Part shown: one piece after another, positions 5,969 to 6,169 of the stretch
Layout of the letters: each line of letters begins with the position of its first letter
How positions within the stretch are numbered: the first letter of the stretch is position 1
NCBI GenBank assembly: GCA_946409855.1
Contig: CAMJXZ010000205.1
Coordinates: 1 to 6,169 of the forward strand
Direction of reading: 5' to 3'
Length of the DNA: 6,169 nucleotides
DNA from: an uncultured Clostridia bacterium
Lineage (GTDB): Bacteria > Bacillota > Clostridia > Christensenellales > Aristaeellaceae
The notes under the pieces: generated by a model
Databases searched by the model: none
The model's input: only the letters and a program-made list of their open reading frames with translations
Told to the model about the DNA's origin: nothing
Translations under genes and position numbers: made by a program

Positions 5969-6169
5969 ATGAAAACATCCGACTTTTATTATGATCTGCC
6001 GGAGGAGCTGATCGCGCAGACCCCGGCGGACCCGAGGGACAGCGCGCGCATGCTCGTCTACGACCGGCGGACCGGCAGGACGGAAGACCGCATTTTCCGC
6101 GATCTGCCGGAGTATCTTCATCCCAACGACGTCATGGTGATCAACGAGACAAGGGTCATCCCCGCCCGG
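5969..6169 (+). CDS. queA: QueA, S-adenosylmethionine:tRNA ribosyltransferase-isomerase (partial, C-terminus off the right edge)
   Basis: QueA moves the ribosyl part of S-adenosylmethionine onto preQ1 in the wobble position of tRNAs for Tyr, His, Asn and Asp, forming epoxyqueuosine, the step before queuosine. Only the first 67 codons are present; the family is about 340-350 residues. The visible part matches the QueA N-terminus closely: TSDFYYDLPEELIAQTP (3-19), the DRIFRDLPEYLHPND segment (40-54) and VINETRVIPAR (57-67), the last being a strong signature. The ATG at 5969 follows AAGGA (5956-5960), which overlaps the ruvB stop, with 8 nt spacing. Placement directly after ruvB is a common bacterial arrangement and indicates co-transcription rather than a functional link. 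Confidence 0.95.
   Translation, partial: MKTSDFYYDLPEELIAQTPADPRDSARMLVYDRRTGRTEDRIFRDLPEYLHPNDVMVINETRVIPAR

Noticed and set aside
4152..5978. A 608-codon open frame on the minus strand, antisense to ruvC, ruvA, ruvB and the first bases of queA
   Set aside because: It is a shadow of the GC-rich third-position codon use of the ruv genes. It spans several gene boundaries, is rich in Gly, Gln, Arg, Val and His in low-complexity style, and has no recognisable domain. The plus-strand genes here are unmistakable.

Overview
This window looks like ordinary chromosome from a GC-rich anaerobic member of the Bacillota. Three things support that: an HndABC-type (NADP-reducing or electron-bifurcating) hydrogenase cluster, strong AGGAGG-like ribosome binding sites with frequent TTG starts, and a ruvC-ruvA-ruvB-queA gene order. 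Negativicutes or a GC-rich clostridium would fit, but I cannot name a genus from sequence alone. No rRNA, tRNA, CRISPR array, insertion sequence or other mobile element is visible.

Layout. Positions 1-2032 hold a leftward operon, hndA-hndB-hndC, which runs off the left edge inside hndC. The three proteins form the soluble NAD(P)H-handling and iron-sulfur electron-transfer module usually attached to an [FeFe] hydrogenase. The catalytic subunit, if present, lies outside the window. Positions 2033-2373 are an AT-richer divergent control region. It carries one well-formed sigma-70-type promoter facing each way and a perfect 14-bp palindrome between them. Positions 2374-6169 hold a rightward, tightly packed gene string: a diacylglycerol/lipid kinase, a GNAT acetyltransferase, ruvC, ruvA, ruvB and the beginning of queA. 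Gaps are only 3 to 23 bp and no terminator is visible, so one transcript from the promoter at 2259-2287 could cover everything.

How the genes work together. RuvA and RuvB form the Holliday-junction branch-migration motor and RuvC resolves the junction; QueA makes epoxyqueuosine in tRNA and is a frequent passenger of ruvAB operons. The lipid kinase (phosphatidic acid supply) and the GNAT enzyme have no evident functional tie to recombination and probably share only transcription.

I did not find an undescribed system. The observation most worth following is the palindrome between the two divergent promoters, which may be an operator coordinating the hydrogenase operon with the lipid kinase-ruv operon.
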